NCBI RefSeq assembly: GCF_016785085.1
Contig: NZ_JAENHO010000012.1
Coordinates: forward strand, 248,001-312,000
Direction of reading: 5' to 3'
Source of the DNA: Paractinoplanes lichenicola
GTDB lineage: Bacteria > Actinomycetota > Actinomycetes > Mycobacteriales > Micromonosporaceae
DNA length: 64,000 nt
Shown: positions 1-7,616 of the stretch, piece after piece
Position numbering within the stretch: the stretch's first letter is position 1
Layout: each line of letters starts with the position of its first letter
The notes under the pieces: generated by a model
What the model saw: the letters and a program-made list of their open reading frames with translations, nothing else
Told to the model about the DNA's origin: nothing
The model's database searches: none
Made by a program: the position numbers and the translations under genes

Positions 1-143
1 TCACCGCGGCCGGGGTCGAGATCGTTCGCTATGACGGGCTCGAGCATGACGCGAGGGGCATCACCCCGCGCGCCGGCGGCGGCCGCATCGCGTGGTTGCG
101 GGATCCGGACGGCAACATCTTGGCTGTCGAGTCCGACTTCTGA
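1..143 (+). CDS. VOC-fold (glyoxalase/dioxygenase superfamily) protein, C-terminal fragment
   Basis: Only the last 46 codons lie in the window; the frame enters at base 3 and ends at TGA 141-143. The segment IAWLRDPDGNILAVES is the typical closing part of a VOC domain, where an Asp-Pro-Asp-Gly-Asn turn precedes the last beta strand with a metal-ligand Glu. VOC proteins include glyoxalases, ring-cleavage dioxygenases and drug-binding proteins; this fragment cannot separate them. High third-position G/C supports coding. The N-terminal part is outside the window, so operon context upstream is unknown. Confidence 0.8.
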   Translation, partial: TAAGVEIVRYDGLEHDARGITPRAGGGRIAWLRDPDGNILAVESDF

Positions 144-235
144 CCGGGCTGGTGGCGTGGTCTCGCTCGTCGGTCGTTGAAGTTAGGTGTTCGTTGCCGA
201 TGCGGGGCTGGTTCGGCGGTGGGCAGGGTCGGCGT

Positions 236-1261
236 ATGGCTTTGAACATTCGTCGTGCTCATCTGGTGGGGAGTTTGCCTGCGGGCGATGCGGCCGAGGC
301 GATGCGGTTCGCGCTCGACCATCTGGGGCCGCACCTGGATCATCTGCCGGACGGGGAGACCGGGGAGCGCCGCCAGTGGATTATGAACGTGCTCGACGGG
401 TTTCGTCGGCATCCCGCGTTGGAGACAGCCAGGGATGGGGACTTCTCCGGGTATGACACGGTGCCGCGCTATCGGGTGCGGCGCGGCGAGCGGCTCTACG
501 GCGCGACGCTGGACCTGGGGATCGCGGCCGCGGCCGAGGTAGCGTTGCCGATCTATCGCGCCGCCCGAGAGGCGGCCGGCAAGCCGTTCCCCACGTTCCA
601 GGTCGGCATTCCCGGCTCACTTGATCTGGCGTTGTTCGCGTTCGGGCCGGGCGGCGTGCTGCGGTACGAGAAGCCGTTCGCCGAGGCCTTGTCGGCCGCC
701 ATGCACCAGGTGGCCGGCGCGGACGTCTTGTTCCAGATGGAGATTCCGGCGGAGTTGGTGCTGACCGCGCGGACGCCCAAGCCCGCGCGCAAGGCGATTG
801 CCGGGTGGCTGGCGAGCCGCGTCACGGCGCTCGCGCTCGGGGCTCCGGCGGGTGCCCGGTTCGGCGTACATCTGTGCCTGGGGGATCTTCATCATCGGGC
901 CTTGGGGCGGATGGCTGATGCCGAGCCACTTGTCAGGCTGGCCAATGCGCTGACCCAGCGCTGGCCGGGAACGCGGCCGCTGCAGTATGTGCATGTTCCG
1001 CTGGCCGCGGGCGCGGAACCGCCGGTGGTGGATCCGGCGTTCTATCGGCCGCTGAGCGAGTTGCGGCTGCGGGGCGCTCGGTTGGTCGCCGGGTACGCGC
1101 ACGAGCGGCAGGACCTGCAAGCCCAGTTGCGGATCCGGGGTCACGTCGAGGAGGCGGTCGGCGCGCCGGCCGATGTGTCGACGAGTTGCGGGCTCGGGCG
1201 CCGCGACCGGGCCGGTGCCGCCGCGGCTATGGAACGCATCAAGACCCTGGTCGAGGATTGA
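236..1261 (+). CDS. MetE-like (cobalamin-independent methionine synthase superfamily) TIM-barrel protein
   Basis: A 341-residue cytoplasmic protein. The N-terminus RAHLVGSLPAGDAAEAM and the C-terminal STSCGLGRRD resemble the UROD/MetE-like barrel; the Cys in the latter corresponds to a zinc-ligand Cys of MetE. It lacks the N-terminal half of full MetE (about 750 residues), so it belongs to the short MetE-like class whose substrates are mostly unknown. ATG 236 is chosen because homology-like sequence begins there; the frame stays open upstream to 92, but that extension is Arg/Gly-rich and not family-like. Shine-Dalgarno support is weak. Methyl transfer is inferred from the fold only. Confidence 0.75.
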   Translation: MALNIRRAHLVGSLPAGDAAEAMRFALDHLGPHLDHLPDGETGERRQWIMNVLDGFRRHPALETARDGDFSGYDTVPRYRVRRGERLYGATLDLGIAAAAEVALPIYRAAREAAGKPFPTFQVGIPGSLDLALFAFGPGGVLRYEKPFAEALSAAMHQVAGADVLFQMEIPAELVLTARTPKPARKAIAGWLASRVTALALGAPAGARFGVHLCLGDLHHRALGRMADAEPLVRLANALTQRWPGTRPLQYVHVPLAAGAEPPVVDPAFYRPLSELRLRGARLVAGYAHERQDLQAQLRIRGHVEEAVGAPADVSTSCGLGRRDRAGAAAAMERIKTLVED

Positions 1262-1379
1262 CGATCGCACCCGAGTTGCACCCGGATGGGAGACGACCTG
1301 GATCTCAGCGCGGCCCGGGAAAGGCCGAAGAGGCAGGTCGAGCCTGGATCGCGGGCCCACCTCGGGGGAGGAACCACGG

Positions 1380-2021
1380 ATGTCGCACTACGACTACGGC
1401 TATGGAACGCCGGCGCCGAAGCGCTCGAAGCTTCCGTACGTCCTGGGCACCGTGGGCGCCCTCATCGTCTTCATGGTGGGCGGCACCGCCGTCGTCGGGA
1501 TCGCCGCCGGCACGATCGGTGGTCCGGTGATCGAGATCGTGGCGGCGCGTCCCGCCGAGGCCGTGCCCACGACCGCGCCGTCCGCGCCCGCAACCGAGGA
1601 GCCCGTCGAAGTCGTGGACGTGAAGGTGAAGGAGCCGGCCGCTACCCCGACTACCACGACGCCGAAGCCCAAGAAGACCACCAAGTACGAGACCTTGACC
1701 CGCCGGACCTGGATGAAGATCACCAAGAATCCCGACGCGTACGCCGGCGAGCGCGTGCTCGTCTACGGCCGCGTCGGCCAGTACGACGAGTTCACCGGCC
1801 GGGACCGGCTGCTGGCCAACACCAACTACATGCCGTTCCAAAACGCCGCGGCCACCGCCGTCTTCTTCAGCGGCGACGCCAAGCTGCTGGCCGACTACAA
1901 GGAGGACGACCTGTTCCTGGCGAAGGCCGTCGTCGTCGGCACCTTCACCTACGACCTCGAGAAGGGCGGCACCGCCACCATCCCCGAGCTGCGCGTCACG
2001 TCGATGCAGAAGATCGCCTAG
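1380..2021 (+). CDS. membrane-anchored protein with extracytoplasmic domain, unknown function
   Basis: 213 residues. A short Tyr/Gly-rich cytoplasmic tail (SHYDYGYGTPAPKR) is followed by one membrane segment at about residues 19-42, a Pro/Thr/Ala-rich linker to about residue 97 and a folded C-terminal domain with GERVLVYGRVGQYDEF and a closing strand ATIPELRVTSMQ. The alternating beta pattern could be OB-like, but I do not recognise the family. The start is fixed by GGGGGAGGAA a few bases before ATG 1380; the frame is open further upstream but has no second ribosome site. It ends tail-to-tail with the cupin gene, sharing 4 bases. Confidence 0.8.
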   Translation: MSHYDYGYGTPAPKRSKLPYVLGTVGALIVFMVGGTAVVGIAAGTIGGPVIEIVAARPAEAVPTTAPSAPATEEPVEVVDVKVKEPAATPTTTTPKPKKTTKYETLTRRTWMKITKNPDAYAGERVLVYGRVGQYDEFTGRDRLLANTNYMPFQNAAATAVFFSGDAKLLADYKEDDLFLAKAVVVGTFTYDLEKGGTATIPELRVTSMQKIA

Positions 2022-2521
2022 GTGGTCAGCCCGAAGCGCTCGACGATGCCGGGCAGCCACTCCGGGTCGCCGAAGCGCAGGCCGTAGCGCTCCGCGAGGT
2101 CGCCGCCCTGACCGGCCGCCGCCGGGCCGGCCGCGATCAGCTCGGCCACCTCGCGGAAGAAGTGCTCGAAGCCGGCCGGGCTGATGATCTCGATCATGCG
2201 GGCGGGACTCGTGCCCGCGTTCCACATGGCGTGCAGCTCCCCGCGCGGTTTGACGATGTAGCCACCCGGCCCGAGCACCGCCTCCCGGTTGCCCGAGCGG
2301 AAACCGATCTCGCCCTCGGTGACGATCGAGATCTCGTCCTCGCGGGTGTGCAGGTGCGGCGCCACCAGCGCGCCCACCGGGAACGGATGCTCGACGATCG
2401 CCAGCGCGCCGCCGGTGTCCTCGCCCCACACCTTGAACTGCACGCCGATGTCGCCGAGTTCTCCTACGCGCCCGCCGCCCGGCTGCACCACGGTCAGCGG
2501 CGGGGGTTCCGATGTACTCAT
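2018..2521 (-). CDS. cupin domain protein
   Basis: 167 residues with a single cupin barrel. Motif 1 is visible as PHLHTREDEISIVTEGE, giving His-X-His plus a downstream Glu as possible metal ligands; motif 2 is weaker, around GELHAMWNAG, with one more His. Single-domain cupins of this length are usually dioxygenases, isomerases or ligand-binding proteins, and the substrate cannot be read here. The gene is alone on the minus strand. Upstream lies an inverted repeat (2545-2559) that may bind a regulator. High confidence in the fold, none in a specific reaction. Confidence 0.85.
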   Translation of the reverse strand: MSTSEPPPLTVVQPGGGRVGELGDIGVQFKVWGEDTGGALAIVEHPFPVGALVAPHLHTREDEISIVTEGEIGFRSGNREAVLGPGGYIVKPRGELHAMWNAGTSPARMIEIISPAGFEHFFREVAELIAAGPAAAGQGGDLAERYGLRFGDPEWLPGIVERFGLTT

Positions 2522-2544
2522 GCGACGTGCATACCGTATCGCTT

Positions 2545-2559
2545 ACCTGGCGGTCAGGT
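2545..2559. promoter_or_regulatory. inverted repeat upstream of the cupin gene, possible operator
   Basis: ACCTG-GCGGT-CAGGT, perfect 5-base arms, 24 bases before the cupin ATG (minus strand). A run of five T follows on the plus strand, but no plus-strand gene runs into it, so an operator is more likely than a terminator. Confidence 0.35.
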
Positions 2560-2625
2560 GTTTTTGTCCAGGGGCGCCATCCGGCAGAGCGGGTCGATCA
2601 CCGCGCGGGGCCGGGTCTTTATCGA

Positions 2626-3570
2626 TCAGCGCAGAAGCAAATGGACGTCGCCGAATTCGTGCCATAGGTAGTGTTCGCGGAGGGCCTCGGTGTAGCTTTC
2701 GCGCAGGGCGTCCTCGCCGGCGACGGCCGTGAGCATCATCAGGTGTGAGGCTCGTGGCTCGTGCAGGCCGGTGAGCAGGCCGTCGACGACGCGAATCGGG
2801 TGGTCCGGCGAGATCACCAGGTCGGTCCAGCCCTCGCCGGTCCCGGTCTCGAGGGCCCGCACCACGGTCGTCCCCACGGCGATCACCCGGCCGCCCGAAG
2901 CGCGCACATGCGAGATCAGGCCGGCCGTCGACGGAGGAATCCGGAACCACTCCGGGTAGGGCGGCTCGTCCACCTCGGCCGAGGCCACGCCCGTGTGCAG
3001 CGTGATCGGGGCGACCAGCACGCCCTGGCCGGCCAGCGCGGCGAGAACCGCCCCCGTCAACGGCCTCCCCGCGCTGGGCATCTCGGCGCTGCCGGGCACC
3101 GTGGCGTACACGTTCTGGTAGGTCTCGATCGGCCAGTCGCGATCCGTGTAGCTGTACCGGATCGCGCGACCGTGCCGGGTCAGATACGACACCCGATCGC
3201 CCGGCACGTCGGCCGCGGCCACCCACAGTCGCGACGTGAACGGGCGCAGCAGGGTCAGCGAGCCCTCGGGCACCCGCAGGCGCAGACCCGTACGGGCGAT
3301 GTCGGTGTCGCGCAACTCGACTAGCCAGGAGCCGTCGGGCTGCGAGGTCGAGACGTGAACCAGTACGCCGTCAAGGGTTTGCAAGGCGGCCGGCAGCGTG
3401 CCCGAGTTGTTGACCACGAGCAGGTCACCCGGGTCGAGCAAGTGAGGCAGCTCCGTGAACCGGTGGTGGCTGACCGACGTGCCCCGGCTCACCATCAGCC
3501 GTACGCCGTCACGGGGTTCGGCCGGAGTGCGAGCCTCGAGGGCCGGCGGTAAAGAAAACGTCACGGTCAT
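2626..3570 (-). CDS. QueA-like S-adenosylmethionine:tRNA ribosyltransferase-isomerase family protein
   Basis: 314 residues, somewhat shorter than canonical QueA (about 340-350). Family landmarks in order: LLDPGDLLVVNNSGTLPA near residues 46-63, PITLHTGVAS around residue 190, and the Arg/His-rich C-terminus EHYLWHEFGDVHLLL. QueA transfers and isomerises the ribose of AdoMet onto 7-aminomethyl-7-deazaguanine in tRNA during queuosine synthesis. No other queuosine gene is visible nearby, so whether this actinomycete version works on tRNA is open. Its start overlaps the stop of the upstream SDR gene by 4 bases (ATGA), so the two are co-translated from 4238 downward. Confidence 0.8.
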   Translation of the reverse strand: MTVTFSLPPALEARTPAEPRDGVRLMVSRGTSVSHHRFTELPHLLDPGDLLVVNNSGTLPAALQTLDGVLVHVSTSQPDGSWLVELRDTDIARTGLRLRVPEGSLTLLRPFTSRLWVAAADVPGDRVSYLTRHGRAIRYSYTDRDWPIETYQNVYATVPGSAEMPSAGRPLTGAVLAALAGQGVLVAPITLHTGVASAEVDEPPYPEWFRIPPSTAGLISHVRASGGRVIAVGTTVVRALETGTGEGWTDLVISPDHPIRVVDGLLTGLHEPRASHLMMLTAVAGEDALRESYTEALREHYLWHEFGDVHLLLR

Positions 3571-4238
3571 CGGGCCACGTACCTTCCCGACTCCCGCTGC
3601 GAGGCGATCAGATCCAAAAAGAACGGAACTACCGTCGAGGGCAGCGGCCGGTCCGAGATGTCCTCCCCGGGGTAGGCCTGCTGCTGCAACCGCGTCCGCA
3701 GGTCACCCGGATCCACCGACCACACCCGCAGGTCCGGTTCCTCCTTGGCCAGCACCCGGCTCGCGTGATCCAGCGCGGCCTTCGCGGCGCCATACCCACC
3801 CCACCCCTCGTACGCCTCCACGGCCGCGTCCGAGCTGAGGTTGAGCACCGCGCCGCGGGCCGATTGCCGCAGCTGGGGCAGCACGAGCTGGGTCAGCGCG
3901 ATCGGGGCGAGCACGTTGACCTCGAACGTGTCGAGCAGCGCGGGCAGCGGGAAGTCGCCCAGCGCCGGTGGTGGGCTGCCGCCGAGCGTGGACGCGTTGT
4001 TGACCAGCAGGTCGGCCCCGCCGAGTTTGTCCGCGGCCGCCGCCAGCTCGGCCCGGTGCTCGTCGTCGACGACGTCGCCCGCGATCGCCACGACGTTGGA
4101 CAAGGAGGCCGCGACCAGTTCAAGATCCTTCCCCGTACGGGCGTCGAGAACGAGATTCCACCCGGCGCTCGACAATCCCCGGGCCAGGGCGGCGCCGAGC
4201 CCCTGGGAGGCTCCGGTGATCACTGCTGTCTGTGTCAT
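3567..4238 (-). CDS. short-chain dehydrogenase/reductase
   Basis: 223 residues. Rossmann cofactor motif GASQGLG near the N-terminus (VITGASQGLGAALARG), NNAS (LLVNNASTLGG) in the fold, and a catalytic Ser (LNLSSDAA) with YGAAK as the Tyr-X-X-X-Lys pair. A classical SDR with NAD(P)H-dependent carbonyl/alcohol chemistry; substrate unknown. ATG 4238 is the first codon giving the SDR N-terminus; the open frame continues antisense through the neighbouring kinase but is not SDR-like. First gene of a two-gene unit with the QueA-like gene, divergent from the GAF kinase. Confidence 0.88.
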   Translation of the reverse strand: MTQTAVITGASQGLGAALARGLSSAGWNLVLDARTGKDLELVAASLSNVVAIAGDVVDDEHRAELAAAADKLGGADLLVNNASTLGGSPPPALGDFPLPALLDTFEVNVLAPIALTQLVLPQLRQSARGAVLNLSSDAAVEAYEGWGGYGAAKAALDHASRVLAKEEPDLRVWSVDPGDLRTRLQQQAYPGEDISDRPLPSTVVPFFLDLIASQRESGRYVAR

Positions 4239-4297
4239 GCCTCGACCCTGCTCGCCGCCACCCCTCGCCGGCCTCGGGCCAGGGTCGCCTTCCCCGC

Positions 4298-4317
4298 GGG
4301 ACCTTGGTCCTAGGACC
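4298..4317. promoter_or_regulatory. alternating GGACC/GGTCC half-sites in the SDR / GAF-kinase divergent region
   Basis: GGACC-TT-GGTCC-TA-GGACC gives two overlapping inverted repeats, including the 14-base palindrome TGGTCCTAGGACCA at 4305-4318. GGAC/GTCC inverted repeats resemble sites of DevR/NarL-type regulators, and the next operon encodes exactly such a pair, so autoregulation is a reasonable inference. Confidence 0.45.
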
Positions 4318-4348
4318 ATCGGCTCAGGCCGCCTCGCCGGCCCGCGAT

Positions 4349-4354
4349 TATCGT
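4349..4354 (+). promoter_or_regulatory. probable -10 box (TATCGT) of the GAF kinase gene
   Basis: TATCGT lies 7 bases before GTG 4362, the spacing expected for leaderless actinomycete transcripts, and there is no Shine-Dalgarno sequence. This favours GTG 4362 over GTG 4353. Confidence 0.4.
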
Positions 4355-4361
4355 GGGGCGC

Positions 4362-5465
4362 GTGGAGCCCCTGCACACCGCGCGCCGGCTGTCGGCGGCC
4401 GTGCTGGCGGTGAGCAACCAGCTCACCGTCCCCGAGGTGCTGCAGACGATCGTCGACACCGCCCGCGAGCTGGCCGCGGCCGAGTACGCCGCGCTGGGGG
4501 TGCCCGACGACGACGGCTCGTTCGCCCAGTTCCTCGTCTCGGGGGTCTCGGCCGAGCAGCAGGCGGCGATCGGCCCGCTGCCCCGCCAGCACGGTTTCCT
4601 GGCCGTGATGCTGACCGAGCCCGTGACCCAGCGCCTCGACGACATCCGGGCCGACCCGCGCTTCGACTGGTGGCCGGCCGCTCATCCGGTGCTCAAGGCG
4701 TTCCTGGGCGTGCCGATCACCAGCGGCGACGAGATCCTGGGCGCGCTCTACCTGGCCAACAAGCCGGGCGGTTTCACCGACGAGGACACCGAGCTCGTAC
4801 GGGTCCTGGCCGCGCACGCCGCGATCGCGCTGACCCACGCCCGCCTGTACGCGCGCAACCGCGAGCTCACGATCGCCGAGGAGCGGGCCCGCATCGCCCA
4901 CGATCTGCACGACGCGGTGGCCCAGCGGCTGTTCGGGTTGCGCCTCACCGCGCAGGCGGCCGACCTGCTGATCGACCGTGATCCGGCCGCCGCCCGGGCC
5001 CGGCTGGCCGAGGTGTCGGCGCTGGCCCGCGAGGCCACGGAGGAGCTGCACGCCGCTGTGCTCGAGCTGCGACCGGCCCGGCTGGCGGAGGACGGCCTGC
5101 CCGACGTGCTGCGCAAGCAGGTGCAGATCCTGGACCGCGCGTCCGGCCCTGCGCTGGTCTTCCACGAGGACAACCCGGTGGTGCTGCCCCCGGCTCAGCA
5201 GGCGGTGATGCTGCGCGTGGCCCAGGAGGCACTGCACAACGCCGTACGGCACTCGGGCGCGAGCCGGATCGAGGTGCGCCTGGCGGGCACGGTCTTGGAG
5301 GTGGCCGACGACGGGACGGGCTTCGACGTCGACGCGACCATCAAGGCGGGCCGCAGCCTGGGTCTGCGCTCGATGCGTGACCGGGCCTGCCAGGTGCGCG
5401 GCAAAGCCACGATCACGTCGTCGCCGGGCGGCACGACCGTACGGCTGGAGGTGCCCGGTGCCTGA
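4362..5465 (+). CDS. GAF-domain sensor histidine kinase (HisKA_3/NarX-DevS type)
   Basis: 367 residues, soluble: no membrane segment. One GAF domain (about residues 20-165, ending around LGVPITSGDEILGALYLAN) precedes a HisKA_3 dimerisation helix with phospho-acceptor His in ARIAHDLHDAVAQRLFGL and a HATPase domain with N box ALHNAVRHS and G box DDGTGFD. DevS-type kinases sense redox state, gases or small ligands through GAF domains; here no haem-binding His can be assigned with certainty. The stop overlaps the response-regulator start by 8 bases, so the pair is one operon. GTG 4353 is an alternative start. Confidence 0.9.
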   Translation: MEPLHTARRLSAAVLAVSNQLTVPEVLQTIVDTARELAAAEYAALGVPDDDGSFAQFLVSGVSAEQQAAIGPLPRQHGFLAVMLTEPVTQRLDDIRADPRFDWWPAAHPVLKAFLGVPITSGDEILGALYLANKPGGFTDEDTELVRVLAAHAAIALTHARLYARNRELTIAEERARIAHDLHDAVAQRLFGLRLTAQAADLLIDRDPAAARARLAEVSALAREATEELHAAVLELRPARLAEDGLPDVLRKQVQILDRASGPALVFHEDNPVVLPPAQQAVMLRVAQEALHNAVRHSGASRIEVRLAGTVLEVADDGTGFDVDATIKAGRSLGLRSMRDRACQVRGKATITSSPGGTTVRLEVPGA

Positions 5466-6084
5466 GATCCGCGTGCTGATCGTCGACGACCATCCCGCCG
5501 TACGGCGTGGTCTGCGCACTTTCTTGGAGCTGGCCGGGGACATCACCGTGGCCGGGGAGGCGGCGGACGGCCCGGCGGCCCTCGAGCTGGTTTCCAGCTT
5601 GGCACCCGACGTGGTCCTGCTTGACATGGTGCTGCCCGGCCTGGACGGTGTCGCGGTGCTGCAAGAACTGCGCCAACGCGGTCTGCCGGCCAAGGTGCTG
5701 GTGGTCACCAGCTTCACCGACCGTTTGCGACCGGCGATGCAGGCGGGCGCCCGCGGCTACCTGTCCAAGGACGTCGACCCGCATGCACTGGTGGCCGCCG
5801 TCCGCTCGGTGCACGCCGGCCACCTGCTGCTCGAGCCGGACGTGGCCGCCACCCTGCTCGGCACGCCCGCCGGCGCTCCGGTGCTGACCGCCCGCGAGCG
5901 CGACGTGCTGGCCCTGATCGCCGAGGGCCGCTCCAACCGCGAGATCGCGCGGGCCCTGGTCGTGGCCGAGAAGACGGTCAAGACCCACGTGTCCAGCATC
6001 CTGATGAAGCTCGGGCTGGCCGACCGCACCCAGGCCGCACTGCACGCCGTACGCTCGGGGCTGGTCGCTGACGATCACCAGTGA
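5458..6084 (+). CDS. NarL/FixJ-family response regulator
   Basis: 208 residues: receiver domain with acidic pair VDDHPAVR, phospho-Asp in VVLLDMVLPGLDG and the conserved Lys in GYLSKDVDP, then a LuxR-type HTH (LTARERDVLALIAEGRSNRE ... VKTHVSSILMKLGL). Partner of the GAF kinase whose stop it overlaps. GTG 5458 is the only start that begins at the receiver fold. It would bind inverted repeats; the alternating GGACC/GGTCC block at 4298-4317 is a candidate target. It ends convergently, overlapping the 3' end of the next SDR gene by 10 bases. Confidence 0.92.
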   Translation: MPEIRVLIVDDHPAVRRGLRTFLELAGDITVAGEAADGPAALELVSSLAPDVVLLDMVLPGLDGVAVLQELRQRGLPAKVLVVTSFTDRLRPAMQAGARGYLSKDVDPHALVAAVRSVHAGHLLLEPDVAATLLGTPAGAPVLTARERDVLALIAEGRSNREIARALVVAEKTVKTHVSSILMKLGLADRTQAALHAVRSGLVADDHQ

Positions 6085-6737
6085 TGCGGCGTCAGCCCGT
6101 CCTGGAAGAACCCGGCCGTGGGTCCGTACGGTCCGAGGGTGGCCAGTTCGACGGCGATCGCGGCCGCCTCCTCGACCGGGCGGCCGACGTTGCCCGACAA
6201 CTCGGTCGCGGTCAGGCCCGGGTCGGCCGCGTTGACCTTGAACCCGTCGTTGAGCAGCTCCTTGGCCAGCTTGACCGTGAACATGTTGAGGGCCGTCTTC
6301 GACGCGCAGTAGCCGGCGTGCCCCACGTTCCAGTTCTCGCTGCGCAGGTCGACGGTCTCGGTCAGCGACCCCAGGCCGCTGCTCATCATCACGATCCGCG
6401 GCGCTTCGGAGTGGCGCAACAAAGGCAGAAACGCCTGCGTCACCCGTACGGGACCCAAGAAGTTGATCTCGAAGGTGGCCCGCATGTCGTCGACGGACTC
6501 GCCGCTGGGACCCTGCTCGGGCCTGAAGTTGACGCCGGCGTTGTTGATCAGGATGTCCAGTTGCTTGATTGTTTGTGCCGCCTTGTCGACGCTTCCTTGG
6601 TCACTGACATCGAGCTGGATCTCGTTCTGCCCGCTTTTGCGGCTTCCCCGCCATACCTTGATGCCGCGCGCTTCGAGCTGCCGCGCGATCTCCGCTCCGA
6701 TTCCCCGGTTCGCCCCGGTGACAAGTGCCGTAGTCAT
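6075..6737 (-). CDS. short-chain dehydrogenase/reductase (carbonyl-reductase-like)
   Basis: 220 residues. Cofactor loop VTGANRGIGAEIAR at the N-terminus, ILINNAGVNF, catalytic Ser in IVMMSSGLGS and YCASKTA as Tyr-X-X-X-Lys. The long segment between Ser and Tyr (ETVDLRSENWNVGHAG) and the ending GFFQDG are as in plant/bacterial carbonyl-reductase-like SDRs, often NADPH-dependent. ATG 6737 is the natural start. Divergent from the HTH regulator at 6796 with only 58 bases between the starts, so that regulator may control it, a common arrangement for XRE/MmyB-type regulators and SDRs. Confidence 0.9.
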   Translation of the reverse strand: MTTALVTGANRGIGAEIARQLEARGIKVWRGSRKSGQNEIQLDVSDQGSVDKAAQTIKQLDILINNAGVNFRPEQGPSGESVDDMRATFEINFLGPVRVTQAFLPLLRHSEAPRIVMMSSGLGSLTETVDLRSENWNVGHAGYCASKTALNMFTVKLAKELLNDGFKVNAADPGLTATELSGNVGRPVEEAAAIAVELATLGPYGPTAGFFQDGLTPHHW

Positions 6738-6783
6738 TCGCCGAGTCTGGTTGCGCGCCCCGGCGGCCGGGTAGGAACGCCAG

Positions 6784-6789
6784 TACCAT
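6784..6789 (+). promoter_or_regulatory. probable -10 box (TACCAT) of the HTH regulator
   Basis: TACCAT sits 6 bases before GTG 6796 with no ribosome site between, as for a leaderless transcript. Confidence 0.4.
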
Positions 6790-6795
6790 TCAGGC

Positions 6796-7577
6796 GTGCC
6801 CGAGCTCGCCGAACTGCTGCGTGCCTGGCGCCTGCGCCTGACCCCCGCCGACGTCGGCCTGCCACCCGGCGCGGGGCGCCGTCTCACGGGCCTGCGCCGC
6901 TCCGAGGTGGCCGTGCTGGCCGACCTCTCCACTGATTACGTGGTGCGTCTCGAACAGGGCCGCTCCGACAGCCCGTCCGCCCCCGCCGTGGCCGCCCTGG
7001 CCGAGGCGTTGCGGCTCACCCCGCAGGAAAGCGGGCAGCTGCACGCGGCCGCCGGCCTGCCCGCGCCCCGGCCCGCCCGGGTGCCGACCTATGTGCCGCC
7101 CGTAGTGCGCGGCCTGCTCGACAACATGCCCGGCGTGGCCGTCGGTGTCTACACGCTGCCCTGGACGATGCTCGCCGCCAACCCGGCCTGGGTCTCGCTG
7201 TTCGGCCCGGTCACGCCCGGCAACCTGGTGTACGAGCAGTTCACCGGCACCGCCCCCACCCCGCTCCGCCCGGAGGCCGACACTCGCCGTTTCGAGCGCG
7301 CCCTGGTCACCGACGTGCGCGCCGCCCTGCTTCGCTACCCCGACGACCCGTCGCTGCAGGCGCTGATCGCGTCTTTGCGCCGCGAGAGCCCCCGCTTCGA
7401 CACCATGTGGTCCGAGGGCGTGGTCACCTCCCACCGCAAGGGTCCCAAGACGTCACCTCCCACCGCAAGGGTCCCAAGACGTTTCCCCGGTCCGGGGCCG
7501 CCCCGATCACCGTCATGTGCGACACGTTCACGGTCGCCGACGCCGACCTCCAGGTGGTCACCTACACGCCCGCTTAA
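6796..7577 (+). pseudogene. XRE-family regulator with MmyB-like ligand domain, frameshifted by a 29-bp tandem duplication
   Basis: The N-terminus is a HTH (LTGLRRSEVAVLADLSTDYV, RLEQGR) and the middle is an MmyB-like sensor domain (VYTLPWTMLAANPAWVSLFG). At 7424-7481 a 29-base segment is repeated perfectly; 29 is not a multiple of three, so the frame shifts to an Arg/Pro-rich tail running to 7653 into the next gene. Removing one copy restores a natural C-terminus (TVMCDTFTVADADLQVVTYT) and a TAA at 7575-7577, giving a 250-residue protein. The lesion removes the last part of the ligand domain, leaving the HTH intact. It probably governed the divergent SDR. Confidence 0.85.
7424..7481 (+). repeat. 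perfect 29-bp tandem duplication
   Basis: Two identical 29-base copies, 7424-7452 and 7453-7481, inside the regulator gene. Each ends CCCAAGACG. The duplication is the sole cause of the frameshift. Confidence 0.95.
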
Positions 7578-7604
7578 TCGGCTGCCGCGTCGGGCCGGCT
7601 CGGC

Positions 7605-7610
7605 TACGGT
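7605..7610 (+). promoter_or_regulatory. probable -10 box (TACGGT) of the phosphotransferase gene
   Basis: TACGGT lies 6 bases before ATG 7617; there is no Shine-Dalgarno sequence, suggesting a leaderless transcript. Confidence 0.4.
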
Positions 7611-7616
7611 ACCCCG

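Noticed and set aside
2545..2565. Inverted repeat plus T5 as a rho-independent terminator
   Set aside because: No plus-strand gene ends there; it precedes a minus-strand start, so an operator is more likely.
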